From contig CM060466.1 in assembly GCA_030544235.1 (NCBI GenBank), positions 18,595,092-18,659,091 on the forward strand: 64,000 nt of DNA, written 5' to 3'. The notes under the pieces are model-generated. The model saw only the letters and a program-made list of their open reading frames with translations, made no database searches and had not been told where the DNA came from. The stretch is from Lepturacanthus savala. Taxonomy: Eukaryota; Chordata; Actinopteri; Scombriformes; Trichiuridae. Made by a program: the position numbers and the translations under genes. Positions 49,523 through 62,700 of the stretch are shown piece after piece (position 1 is the stretch's first letter; the number at the start of each line of letters is the position of its first letter).

Positions 49523-52500
49523 CTGAGAGAGACAATCAATGTGGCAGAGGTGAGATGTTAATGGCTTAGTGACTCAATTATATCATAAGACTATTTTCAC
49601 TGAAACCAATTGCAGCTAAAAACTACAGTAGATGAGTCTGAGGAAAGTTAACCAAAAGGGTGGGTCATTCACAGTCATACTGATTAGAACAGCTTTAAAT
49701 ACAAACTGGATAATGTAATTAAGTTTAAAAGAAGAGCCTTAAATGTACATATTTTTTTACCTGACAGGCATCTTTCTCTCCGCTGCGGTAACCGGCGCAA
49801 AGCATTCTGGGAGTCACCACGTAGCCGTAGGACCGAACACAGGCCTCCTCACTGACGAGACGGACATCCACCTTCTGTAGCACATTGCTAGTACTGCCTG
49901 GAAAAGGTCAGAGGGTAAAAGTCAAAGGTCATCTGGTGAATCCCCTTATCATCCGTTGCCTTTTTATACATACAAGACAATCCATAAACTGTTAAACTAA
50001 AGCAAAAAGGGAGTGGCGCAGTGGGTGGAGCAGCCGCCCCATGTAGAGAAACTGCTGTCCTCAATGCAGGTGGCATCGGGCAGCCCTTTCCTGCATGTCA
50101 TTCCCCTTCTCTCTGTCTCTTTCTATCAGGTCTGAAAATGTCCTACATGGCCATAGTTGCGCTATGAGTCTCAGTTAGCACTGATGAAACCACTTCACTC
50201 AAAACCACTTTCTTGGTGGTTGCAAAGCTGGGTACATATGTGAATTTCTCATGAAACTGTCTAAGCACCTCTATGTTCACGAAGCCTTCATTTATTTGAT
50301 CAGGAAACCAGAAACCGCAAGCCACAAACTAGGATCCACATTGGGGTACTGTAATCATTTGTTTAGATCACTCTTTAAAATGCATTATTTTAGGATTGTG
50401 TTTACTAAAAAGAAATAATTCAATTATTTGGTTTAATATCTGTAAAGAATTAGTTTTTAAAGATGCGACATCATCAGATTATTAACCCAATTTTGAATTA
50501 CATTACTGGTCTTCTTTATTGTTCTAAAAGGCTGAAATGTTTAGTTTTATAGTTAAATGTGTGAAAATGGAGCTTTTATTTTAGAAGGACATACAATTGA
50601 GGACATAAATATGAGGTCACATGACTGACTGACTGATTAACCAGTCCCTTTTGCTCATGCTCTGACATTTGACATGTGAGCACCCTCTATCCTCTTTCTA
50701 CATTCCTCTTCTCCCTCCCCTTACCTCCCTCACGGAGCGCCCCCCAGCCAGTGACCCAGCAGAGCAGGCCTGGGTCCAGCTGGTGCGTCGGCGGGGGAAG
50801 GCAGGCGGGTCGGGCGTGTCCAGCCAGCACCGCAGAAGCGGGCCGGTCCAGCTTGAGGAGGGCCAGGTCGTAGTCGTGGGACTCGTCGTCGTAGTACTGG
50901 TGAAGGTGGATCCGCTGCACTCGAGCCACTTCTTCGGTGGGGCTGCTGCGTCTGAGCAGGAGTTTTCCCAGATAGACCGTCCACACCGAGGGGGAGTAGA
51001 GACTGGAGGAAGAGGAGAAAAAATGTGACATAGGGCCAATAAGTACTTTTTATTATTCTTCTCCCTACAGAAATAATTAAAATAATATAATATATCTAAT
51101 TTTTATATACAGTTGTATTGCATATAATAGCAGTGTGTTTAAAAACATGATGTACCTTTTGATTTAATAATTCAGATCTCTGACACGAGTGCTACTTTTG
51201 AAACAAAATGTTTTCTTTGTCATCTATTTAGTTTTACATTTTATTTCCTCATTAATCATTAATAATTGATAAGAAAAGAACATAAAATTGTGCCCTCAAA
51301 ATAATTATGACTCAAAAAGCCAAATGGCCTTGTCCCTAAAATGATGAAATTCCAGCCCCGTTTATGAGTCTACAATATTTTATATTATATTTATAATGTT
51401 TTATGTTCCCATAAAACCTTAAAAAACAGGGGGTTTTTGCAAACACTTGATTTTCATCTCTAAAGGCTTCCTACAACACCATCTAAAAAGTTGGATTTTT
51501 AATGTTTTACTATATAACATCAACATTGGCAGCTTCTCAAAGCATAATTTGAGATTTGGATTAACCAATTACTTTTAACCTGTTTCATGAGACTCTTACT
51601 GTCCCTAAGTATCTTTCCCTCCAACTCCCTACCAGTGTTTATGGCTGCAGCAGACATGAACGTGTGGTCCGTGTCCTGTCGTCAGGTGAGTGGATGACGG
51701 TGGTTTGGAAACAGGGTCTGTACAACTACAAGGACCCGTTTTCCCTGGGACCATCAGGGTAGGTCCAGTAATAGCTTAAAACTATTACAAAAGCTTCAAT
51801 GTTACACACATATAGTAAAAGGAATGGGACAATTTATAGTACATGAAAATATTATTATTATTATTCACTATATTCATCTGCATTTGTAGATGTTAAATTA
51901 TTTCACTGGAAAACAACAAGTTGTGATTCATTGGGTGTTTACATTTAACAAGAATTAGTTAGTGACATTATTTCTGCAACCGGGGAAACCCAAGAGCAGT
52001 TTGATGATGTGGTCTGATGATGTTATTCTGATTCATTGATACAGGAGAATGTCTTTGTGTCTTTTTTACAGAGTGTATCTCTACTATAGAGCTGAAGGCC
52101 GTGTCAGGGTTCCAGGGTTCTCTGAGGACACCGTTCTTCCCCAGCTACTACCCCCCCAACACTAACTGTACCTGGAGCTTTACTGTAAGACATCCGTGTG
52201 TGTTTCAGTGGTTGATTAAATGATTGACCTGTTCAAATTTGACCCATTTTGTCATTCAAGGGCAGTAAAAAACACCCTAACACTAACCAAAAACAGGCTG
52301 AGGTTAATTGGCAACTCTAAGTTGCCTGTGGTAGGCTGGTGACCATCTGGGGTGTATCCCTGCCTCTCCCCGTAATGCGCTGGGATTGCCGTAATCCCCT
52401 GAGACCCTAATGAGGAATAAGCAGGTATAGAAGCTGACTGACTGACTCTGGCTTTACTCACGTTACCACTCACCTTTCAAAGCTAACTCTCCGCTTAAGA

Positions 52501-54630
52501 AGGAAATCTTCCTCTCTAAAGGCTGCACAAGCTTTAAATCACTGTACATGAATTATTAAAAGAGAGCTTATCCTATACATGTCTGTGTAGATTCTCATTC
52601 ATCCATGTCATTGTAGTCAAGGGGTTTAAAAAGTAAGCAACTGGACTTTTTCATTGAGCTTGAAGACATTTCACTTTTCATCCGAAAGGCTTCTTCAGTT
52701 CTAGCCTGATGATGGAAACCAGGAGCTATATCTCTGGATCACAGAGGGTGGAGCTATAGACCACACCCCTCATCCCATAACAAAGGGTCACGTAGGTCAC
52801 CCTTCAAGGTGTGAATTTGGATGAGAGTCGTTGTGGTAACGACTCTCATTCCAATTCAAGGAATCCTATACAGTATGTTGCAGGAAGCTATAGCGTTGGT
52901 TGTGTTGGTTGTGATCTTATTTATGCTTTTTCAAAAAAAAAAGTAAAAGTAAATACATATAGTATTAAATACATATACTAGCATATAAATAGTATATTTA
53001 TATAGTATATAAATACATATAGTAGTTACTACTGTGTCACAGCTTAACCCTGGATAGTTTGGAAGAAGCAGAATGTAAAAGTACTAAAATGCCCAAAAAA
53101 ATGCTCCATCAAATCATTAAGTTAAAAATCTTTAGCTGAAGATAATTTAAAAACTTTTTATTTTTGCTCAACAAATTGTCTCAGGTTGTTTCTTGTTTTC
53201 TAAGTGTATTCTTTGCCCTCCAAGACAGAGACCACATCCTCCCCTCTCTCTTCCTGAACTTACCGGTCGTCATAGAAACAATGGGCGGCGGACACCACCC
53301 ACTGGTTGGAGATCAGTGCACCCCCACAGATGTGGGTGCCTCGCACCTGCAGGCTGGCCTGCCATGGCCACTCCCCCTCTGAGGCATTGGTGCCCCCCAC
53401 AATACGGCTGGAGAACTGCCTCAGACCACATTCTGAAGACACAGGAATACAAACATGAAAACATAAATATCTGTGTGGTTTGCATTGAAAAAAGCCTGTT
53501 TAGTGTTTTAGAATTGTGTAGGCCCATGATAAAATAAGTGTGCTTAATATACATTAATATATTTTACGATATATTTTACTTACAAGTAGGGTTGCAAAGA
53601 TGCTGAAAATTTTCTGTAAATTTCTGGTACTTTTCCTGAAAATTAAGCTGGGCAGCCTCTAGAATTTTGGAAATATTTAAATTAATAGTCTTGTGCTATG
53701 GGCTCAAAAGTGCAGCCTCAAGGGGTCTAGATTTATCTTTTATTTGTTGATTTTCAACTCATCCACCACAGTGTTTGGGAGTTGCTGTGTATTTGTTAAA
53801 TTTGATGAGGGGAACAGTTTGTATTTATAAAAACAGGTAAAGCAACTATTGCTATGACTGTGGGAATCATGATGATGTTTAAATTTTCAAAAATGTTGAA
53901 CTATCCCTTTTAAATCTAGTTGTTTTTGCCAAGATTATGCTAGATTATGCAACTATATTTAAGTTCCCTGTTAAGGGGCAACCTTCACTTTTGTATGTTT
54001 ATTCCCATATATATTCCCATATATTCCCATCATTTCTCATGGAGAGTTTCCAGAGTTTTTTGAAAATTTCTGATATTTTGCAACCCCACTTACAAGTAAA
54101 GTATATCTCTTCAAATGAAGAATAATAAAACATCAAATATTATTTTAGTAATTTAACTGAGTCTATATGAAAGTTAGATTGAGATTAAGGAAATCATGTT
54201 TTCTAACAGAAATCTGAACAATAGAAGAGCATGAAGACAGCACAAAAGTCAAAATGCAACTTTAGTCAAATAAAAACAGAAACATTGCTCACCACACTGT
54301 TTCTCATCAGAGGCGTCAGGGCAGTCAGAGATGAAGTCACACTCTGGGTTCGGCTTCTTCAGACACGTTCCATCAACACACACATAGGTCATATCTGTAC
54401 ACTGCACACCTGGACACACACATGGTTTTCACAGATTAAAATGAAGGTATGACAGGACATTGTGTAAAAGTGTTGTTGAATACTTTGTCCATGTGTAGAT
54501 TTGAGGGCGTTACCATCACTACAGTTCATCTCGTCTGTGGCTTCAGGGCAGTCTGGGTGGTGGTCACACACCTTGTAGTAGTCCACACACTGACTGTTCT
54601 CTGGGCACTGGTACTGCGCCACACACACTT

Positions 54631-54696
<66 letters not shown>

Positions 54697-56741
54697 AATG
54701 AATGAAAGAATAATGTGCTCACAAAGGTCGTTTTTAAGACTCTAGAACAATACTGTCCATCAGATTTGTATGATACTGTCAACTTCCCGTCTTTCAAAGA
54801 GACAACATCCAATTCTGTACAAAGTTTCAGTTTCAACAGGAAATACCAGGGAACACTAAAAATATACCACAGTTCCTCTCATCAAGCCCACTGGGACAGT
54901 CTTTGATTCCATCACAGGCAGGAACACACAGGCCGTTCACAGTGCACAGAAACTGACCCGGGCAAGCTATAAAAGACACAAAAACATAAATTCAAAAATC
55001 AGTTTTAAATCAGTAGAAATTTGACTTCATTCAAATGTTTGTAATGCCCATCCTGTGTCCACAACCTACGATCTGATTGGTTGAAGGTGCTGTAATGCAG
55101 CTGCAGGCCCGGACCCGTGAGCGACACCTCTGATGTCATGACAACCGTGGCTGTTGAAGAGAGCAGGAAGAGGCGTTCGCTGTATGGCTGCAGACCCCTG
55201 GTACCACATAGTCTAAGAAAGGACAAAAAAAGACAGATGCTGCAGTCAAATGGAACTCAAAGAGAAGACAGTGAAAGAATCTATGGCTCTGGTTCTGTTT
55301 GGCAGCACCTGGAAGTTGCTTATTATATTACACAACTAATGCACAGTCTATTGCATGTCTGTCCATGCTTGGTGTTAATGACTACTCAACCCTCAGCTTG
55401 TACAAAACTGTAAAAAAAATAAAAATAAAATAAGATTTGCCAACACATTTATTTGGGCATATATAAGGGTCAGTGACAAATAATGGTTGACGAGATGAGA
55501 AAGTGAAAAACTTTTTAAAATACAGTTTTAAGAAGCATTCATTAGGTCTCTCAAAATGAAAATTTGTGTTCATGTTGGTTTCTTGTCATTTAAAAGTCCA
55601 TTTGTATCATTTTTTAAAAAAAAAATCAGGATTCCCAAGACACGAAATGTCAAATGGTGTAACCGAAAGAAATGATAAATTTAATATATAATCCACCTAG
55701 AATATAAAACTTGTTAATTGCATGTGTTTTTAAAACCTTTTTAAGAGAGTTTAACTATTTCATACCAAGCTTTTAGGATTACACCACATCTCAATTTTGT
55801 CATTGTGTGTATGATAACATAGGCTTAGACAGAACAATTTTAATAATTTTGCTCATTAAACACAATGTATCTGCAAGACTACAGTTGTATCATTCATTTC
55901 TTTTATATCAGGAATAAAAACAGAGTCTACACTATGTGTTTTGCATGGAAAACTTTAACATTGCACGTCAGTGTGCACACGTCAACTTCCTGTCTGATAC
56001 CAAACCACACGCAGGTGGCCGTTAAAAATACATACTGAAATAATGAGCTGGAAAGGTGCACTACTTTTTCTGATATGTCGGCACATTTAATGTGTTTATA
56101 ACAAGAAGAAGTAGAGCTTGACCTGAAACACTGCATATAATCTGTGGTGTGCAGATTTTCCAGTTGTTCTCATTTGAAGGTCAAACACCTGTGCACTATA
56201 CAGAAAAGTAAGAGCTATTAAAAAAAAACATCACAACTAGCAATTGTGGTGCGATACAGAGACCTCAAATTCAAAATGTTTCAGCGACTCACACTACTAA
56301 TTAGGGAGAGTGTGTAATTGATGTGGTTGAAAAAAAAAAATATTAAATGGCAGTAAAATCAATAGGCCAGAATTGCAATAAATCAATCAATGCTGCTTTA
56401 TCAACCAAAACAGGCTTCAAATCTTAATCATAAGAAAGTGTTTTTTTTAATCATTTGAAAAAATAATATGTATGGACTTTGGACAGATTTATTCAGACAA
56501 GAATATTGTAACATTGAGCTGTAAGAACTTGTGATGTGCTTTTTCCATGCTGCAGGTGAATCTGACCATGGAGGCGGAGTCACCCTCTCTGTTCCTACTG
56601 GACTCACTGTGGTCATGTGGTCTACCTGCGGTTCTGGATGATCCACGCTCCCTGGGTACAGGCCTGGTTGTAGCTGGCTCTGCTCAGCTCATAGCCCTCA
56701 AATGTCAGAGACAAGCCCAGCCCTGCACTGGGCATCTGAAA

Positions 56742-56781
<40 letters not shown>

Positions 56782-59700
56782 ACAAAAACACAATCATATA
56801 TAAATTACTCCCATAAAATATGTATAATGTTGTAGTATAAGCAGCCATCACCTCAAGCAGGGAAATATAACAGCCACCATGATTTTAATGAATGTTACTA
56901 AATGTGGAGAATGCAACATTTTTGAAAGGTAAATTGTTTTCATGAAGTTGAAATATGTTAAGTCAAATAATTTTATTCGTAGAGCCCAAAATAAAAAATC
57001 ACAGATTCCCTCCAATGGGCCCTTACATCATACAAGGAAAATCTCCCTATAAAAACTCCCTAAAAAAATAACCTTTAACAGGGAAAAACCCCCAAACAGG
57101 GTCAATTTGTATATATTTATGTATATTCTAGGTCACTTGAGCGAAACATAACATTTTAAGCTAAAATAACAGTGTTAGGGTGTTTTTTACTGCTCTTGAA
57201 TGACAAAAATGGGTCAAATTTGAAGAGGTCAATCATTTAATCAACCACTGAAACACACACAGATGTCTTACAGTAAAGCTCCAGGTACAGTTAGTGTTGG
57301 GGGGGTAGTAGCTGGGGAAGAACGGTGTCCTCAGAGAACCCTGGAACCCTGACACAGCCTTCAGCTCTATAGTAGAGATACACTCTGTAAAAAAGACACA
57401 AAGACATTCTCCTGTATCAATGAATCAGAATAACATCATCAGACCACATCATCAAACTGCTCTTGGGTTTCCCCAGTTGCAGAAATAATGTCACTAACTA
57501 ATTCTTGTTAAATGTAAACACCCAATGAATCACAACTTGTTTTTTTTCCAGTGAAATAATTTAACATCTACAAATGCAGATGAATATAGTGAATAATAAT
57601 AATAATAATATTTTCATGTACTATAAATTGTCCCATTCCTTTTACTATATGTGTGTAACATTGAAGCTTTTGTAATAGTTTTAAGCTATTACTGGACCTA
57701 CCCTGATGGTCCCAGGCCTGTGCGGACAGGGAAAACGGGTCCTTGTAGTTGTACAGACCCTGTTTCCAAACCACCGTCATCCACTCGCCTGACGACAGGA
57801 CACGGACCACACGTTCATGTCTGCTGCAGCCATAAACACTGGTAGGGAGTTGGAGGGAAAGATACTTAGGGACAGTAAGAGTCTCATGAAACAGGTTAAA
57901 AGTAATTGGTTAATCCAAATCTCAAATTATGCTTTGAGAAGCTGCCAATGTTGATGTTACATATCAGTTAACCCTTGAAAACCAGACATAGTAAAAGATA
58001 AAAAATCCAACTTTTTAGATGGTGTTGTAGGAAGCCTTTAGAGATGAAAAGCAAGTGTTTGCAAAAACAACTGTTTTTTAAGGTTTTATGGGAACGTTTT
58101 AGTCTCATAAACGGGGCTGGAATTACATCATTTAGGGACAAGGCCATTTGTCTTTTTGTGTCGTCATTTTTTTTTTGAGGGCACGATTTTATGTTATTTT
58201 CTTATCAATTATTAATGATTAATGAGGAAATAAAATGTAAAACTAAATAGATGAGTCAGAGATCAGAGACTCGTGTCAGAGATCTGAATTATTAAATTAA
58301 AAGGTACATTTTCAGAAAATAACCACTATTACACCAGTGTTTCCCACAAAATTTTGACTTCTGACCCTCTTGGGGGGGTCTGGTGGCACATTTTTAAGTC
58401 AAATGCATCATTCTGGTTTCACCTTGTAGAGCAAAATTAAGAGGTTATATCTAGGGCTGTAGGATATGGAGAAATTATGGCAACTCAATATTGAAGTCAA
58501 ATATGGATAGGATATGACGATGATTTCACACTATAGCTTTTGACTGTTTGTGTTATGATAGATTGGTGTCTAATCGTCATCGTAGCCCGTCCGAGTGGTT
58601 CATGCCAGACTTGAATCAAACCCACTGATTATGTATTTTTTTTTACTGAAAAGACCCTAGTGTTGATGCCATGCAGACTACAAAATCACAAAATAAACAG
58701 GTCAGGCCATCAAGGCCACTGTGGCATTCTGGTAGAGATTTTTTTTTTTCAAGGGCACAAGGCCAAATTAGGAGGACACGAGAGCCATGGCCCTCATGAA
58801 ATTCCTGCCCGGCTTACAACACTGGGTGAATTGGGTGTAGTGGGTAGTAAAATGTAATGTGGGGTCTTACAGGGTTTAACATTTCATGGAACAGACACTT
58901 TTACACAAAGAGGTCCCCAGCTCAACTCTGGGTGCCCCCTGACTCATAGACAGCTCTATGAACTTTATAATAATATCATATATGCCATTTAAAGCCTTAT
59001 TTATCAGCTTTAGTCCCATATTGAATTATCTCTTTAGTGGAATCAAATGCATCCACCATGAATATGATATCACAATTATCACAGTCATGTGGGCGTAAAG
59101 CTCAGCATTTGTAGAGAGTAGAGCATTTGACTGCAGATCAAGAAGTCCCCAGTTCAACTCTGGGTGCCCCCTGATTCATAAACAAGAATATATGTTCCCT
59201 TTATAATTCTCCAATTAAAAAAAAACATAAATCATACTGTCACAAATCTTGTAGCAAAGTTAAGTCTGCCATGCTTTATATCTACATTTGTTAATATAGA
59301 TCTAATTGTATTTCTGTCTGTGGATGAAACTCACGAGGTGATGAGGTGAAAATCAGTGGGGGTGAGGGAGTCATACACCACTAGCCTGTCCCTGCACTCT
59401 GGCAGCAGCCACTCCATGTGGAGCTCCAGCTGGGAGCCGGGGGCGGCCTGGAGGTGCCACATGCAAGAGGAACGCTGCGTGTCAGGGCCACGGAGAGCCA
59501 CAGGACCACCGGACACCAACTTCTGGTACCGGTAACAGTCTTGAAAGAAGAAAAAAAAACAATTAGTTAGAACTGCCCTTGTGTGGGAAGTTCCTGAGTA
59601 AAGTGAAGAGTTTCTTCTGAGTAAACTGACTAAAACCTTTCTCAGAATTTGATGCCACTATTAGTTGAGACTGAGAGATAAAACTGTATTTTGACCAAGT

Positions 59701-62700
59701 GTGAGACAGCACTACCCTAATATAGTCAAGATGTGCTTCAGATTCATTTCTGTATGAAAATGTAATGTTCTGAACTCAAGGATGAATAAAAAATTCCAGC
59801 AAATGATTCAAAGTTAGGATCATTTGTGATAATATGAATAACTGAAGCAGAACAGCACCATCAACATTATAACCCTAATGCTGGGAGTTTATTTTTCAAC
59901 ATTATGAAATCATATGTTATTCATCTGAATTGCTTTCAAGAAGTCCATAATTAATTCATCGTCAAAAGCACAACACCAACACCAATAAATGATATTTATA
60001 TACATATTTTCCCATTTATTTTGCCAAGAAAAAGGCTTTAAATGTCTCATATTATAGTAAATGATACCAATACATATGGCTTTAACTTTTATTTTTATTA
60101 TACACTAAAAGCTTAATTACTTAAATAACTTTAACAGTGTTGAGTCACATTTGGGAACAACTAACAGTACATGCAAGAAGAATACTGTAGATCACTGAGA
60201 TTGTCTCCATGAATGAAATTCATGTTCATGCAAATTAATTTAGAAATGAATTATGGAAGCATAATTATATTTATTCATGAAATGAAAATATGTTGTTATA
60301 CCAAATGCAGCTTTGAGAAGCTCTATAACTTTGGAGTCGGTTTCTGTAGGGATCAGGAAAAACAAAATAGAAGAAAAATATGAAATAAAAAAATAAAATA
60401 AAATACAAAAAAGGCCAGACGCTCTCTCCTGCCACAGTCTCTCTCACTCTCTTTTTCTCGCTCTCTCTATCTCACCACTGATGGACAGTGAGGGGAGGTG
60501 AAGTACATATCCATCAAAGCTGGCCGTCTCTCCCTCCTCCGAAACCCAGTATCCTCTCAGGCCCTCCTCCAGGCTCCTGGTGACCTTGTTCAGCGTGACC
60601 CTCTCAACATGGCTGCTGGGGATGGACAACACAATCCAGAAGTGAGCCACCACACTTCCGTCCCTGCAGGAACAAAACAGAGACCAAAATTCACAGTGTT
60701 AGATATTTTGGAGGTATTTGAAACATTTAGGCTATCAAAAGTCAGTAATCATCTACTGCACATGTACATACACTTCTCCTAAACTGGAGATCATTATAGG
60801 AGCAGAAGCACACCTCAACACTATTCTTCCTTTTAAATAATGCTTCAGATCAAGGCCCCTAATTTGTTTTCAATTTCTTTGTAAGCTGCCCCAGCTATTG
60901 AACCCTTTGCACTCAGCTATAGGGAAACTTATTGTTTGCAATTGCCAGACAAAAAGTTTGTGTTTACTTTTCATCCAACTTGGATACAAGAAATTAAAAT
61001 GATTCATGTAAGATGACATACGTCTGAAATGCTGTAGGAGGCTTGGACAGCTTGCCTCCATGACCACATAAGGTAGTGGTTATTCAAAGTTGAAAAACTG
61101 CAGACATGATCAATGCAGGGGGCACCCAGAGATGAGCTGGGGACTTCTTGATCTGCAGTCAAATGCTCTACCACTGAGATATACCCCCAAACACAGAGCT
61201 CAAAACTCAACAGTTTGAAGAGAAGTGTCTGTACATGATAATGTAAATTGTATGTTGTGATACTCTTTGATGATTAAAAGGTTGCTCATAGCAATTGACA
61301 AATCATTTCATTGCCCATTTCAGACTGCACAACTCTGGGTGCCCCCTGACCCGTAGATAGCTATATTCTCTTTATGATAATATCACATATGTCATTTAAA
61401 GCTTTATTTGTCAGCTTTGGTCCCAAATCGAATTATGTCTTTAGTGGAATAAATCATCCATGAACACGATATCATGATCGCCACAACTATGTGGGGGTAT
61501 AGCTCAGCGGTAGAGCGTTTGACTGCAGATCAACAGGTCCCCAGTTTGACTCTTGGTGCCCCCTAACTCATAAACAAGAAGCTATGTTAGCATTATAATT
61601 CCCAAATGGAATATGTCTTTAACAATATCAACTGCATGAAACATGAACACACTGAACGGGCTTTTAGGTCGATGGTACCTGTGAATGCCATGAGAAAAGC
61701 ACAAGTTACCTAATTGATGCAGTAGTAGTGCGCAACACAGTATGCATTGTGTGTGTCTGTTCTCAGAAGGCGTAGACTGAAAAAATGGGGTTGGACCTTT
61801 GTTTTTTTTCTCGATGCTGCTTGGTTAAAGCATGTTTCCAGGATCATTTACACTACCTTTAAAGACAAGTCTGACATTTTTGTTGCTACATGTGGTGTAA
61901 AAGCTTCAGGTCAACTTTGATCTAGGGGGCACCCAGAGCTGAACTGGGGATCTCTCGATCTGCAGTCAAATGCTCTACCACTAAGCCATACCCCCTTGCA
62001 TTGGCATATCATAAGGGGCCATCACAGACTCTGTTTCTTTAAAACTTGCCTCACAGCAAGAAGGTTGCAGTTTCAAGACCTCCTTGGGTCCTGAGTCTCT
62101 GATCTTCCTGTGTGGAGTTTGCATGTTCTCCCTGTGTCTGCGTGGGTTTTCACCCACATGTTTTTCACATGCTGATGTTAATTGGAGTCTCTAAATTGCC
62201 TGTGTGAGTGAATGGCGTGTGTGCCCCATGATAGGCTGGTGACCATCTGCGGTGTATCCCTGCCTCTCGCCGTAATGCGCTGGAATTGGCTCCAGCAGAC
62301 CCCTGTGACCCTAATGAGGAATAAGTGGGTATAGAAGATGACTGACTGACTATAGTGCCAGCTTTGATCCCAAATCCAATATGTCTCTAGTGGGATCGAT
62401 TGCATCAAACATGAAGACAAAAGTATCATGGTTACTGTTATCAAAGGCGATGACTTCATGGTAGCATATAAGGGAGTATAACTCAGTGGTAGAGCATTTC
62501 ACTGCCAATCAAGAGGTCCCCAGTTCAACTCTGGGTGCCCTGGAGTCCTAGTTTGTATTTTGCCAACTATTTTTGTAGGCTTAGTGAAAAAGTTTGACTC
62601 ACGTACCCAAAGCCAAACACAGTGGTGTAGTTGAAGTATCGAGACAGGTGAGATGTCTTAATTAGCTTCTCCACCTGAAAGACACAGAGAGCAAAATATA

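Larger units (their letters stand above)
51149..52284 (+). repeat. Inverted duplicate of a tmprss6 two-exon segment (arm 1)
   Basis: A reverse-complement copy of 57171-58306, lying in the intron between protease exons 1 and 2. Similarity runs from 'tgtaccttttgatttaataatt' to 'cagtaaaaaacaccctaacact'. It includes both copied exons, the complete intron between them and intron flanks. Differences are mostly point changes and short indels, so the duplication is fairly recent. Confidence 0.9.
57171..58306 (-). repeat. Source segment of the inverted duplication (arm 2)
   Basis: Holds the two genuine exons 57272-57384 and 57702-57838 with their shared intron and flanks. Its reverse complement recurs at 51149-52284, about 4.9 kb away. 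This arm has the intact reading frames and fits the exon chain, so it is the parent. Confidence 0.9.

Noticed and set aside
50669..51031. Open frames on the plus strand and in alternate minus frames
   Set aside because: They are shadows of the G+C-rich tmprss6 protease exon at 50725-51002, which has the catalytic Asp and in-phase splice sites.
51636..52184. Second, plus-strand tmprss6-like gene
   Set aside because: Only two exons are present, one frameshifted by a 14-bp deletion, and the copy is exactly collinear with the intron between them; it is an inverted segmental duplicate.
53164..53554. Plus-strand and out-of-frame minus-strand open frames
   Set aside because: Shadows of the tmprss6 exon at 53264-53432.
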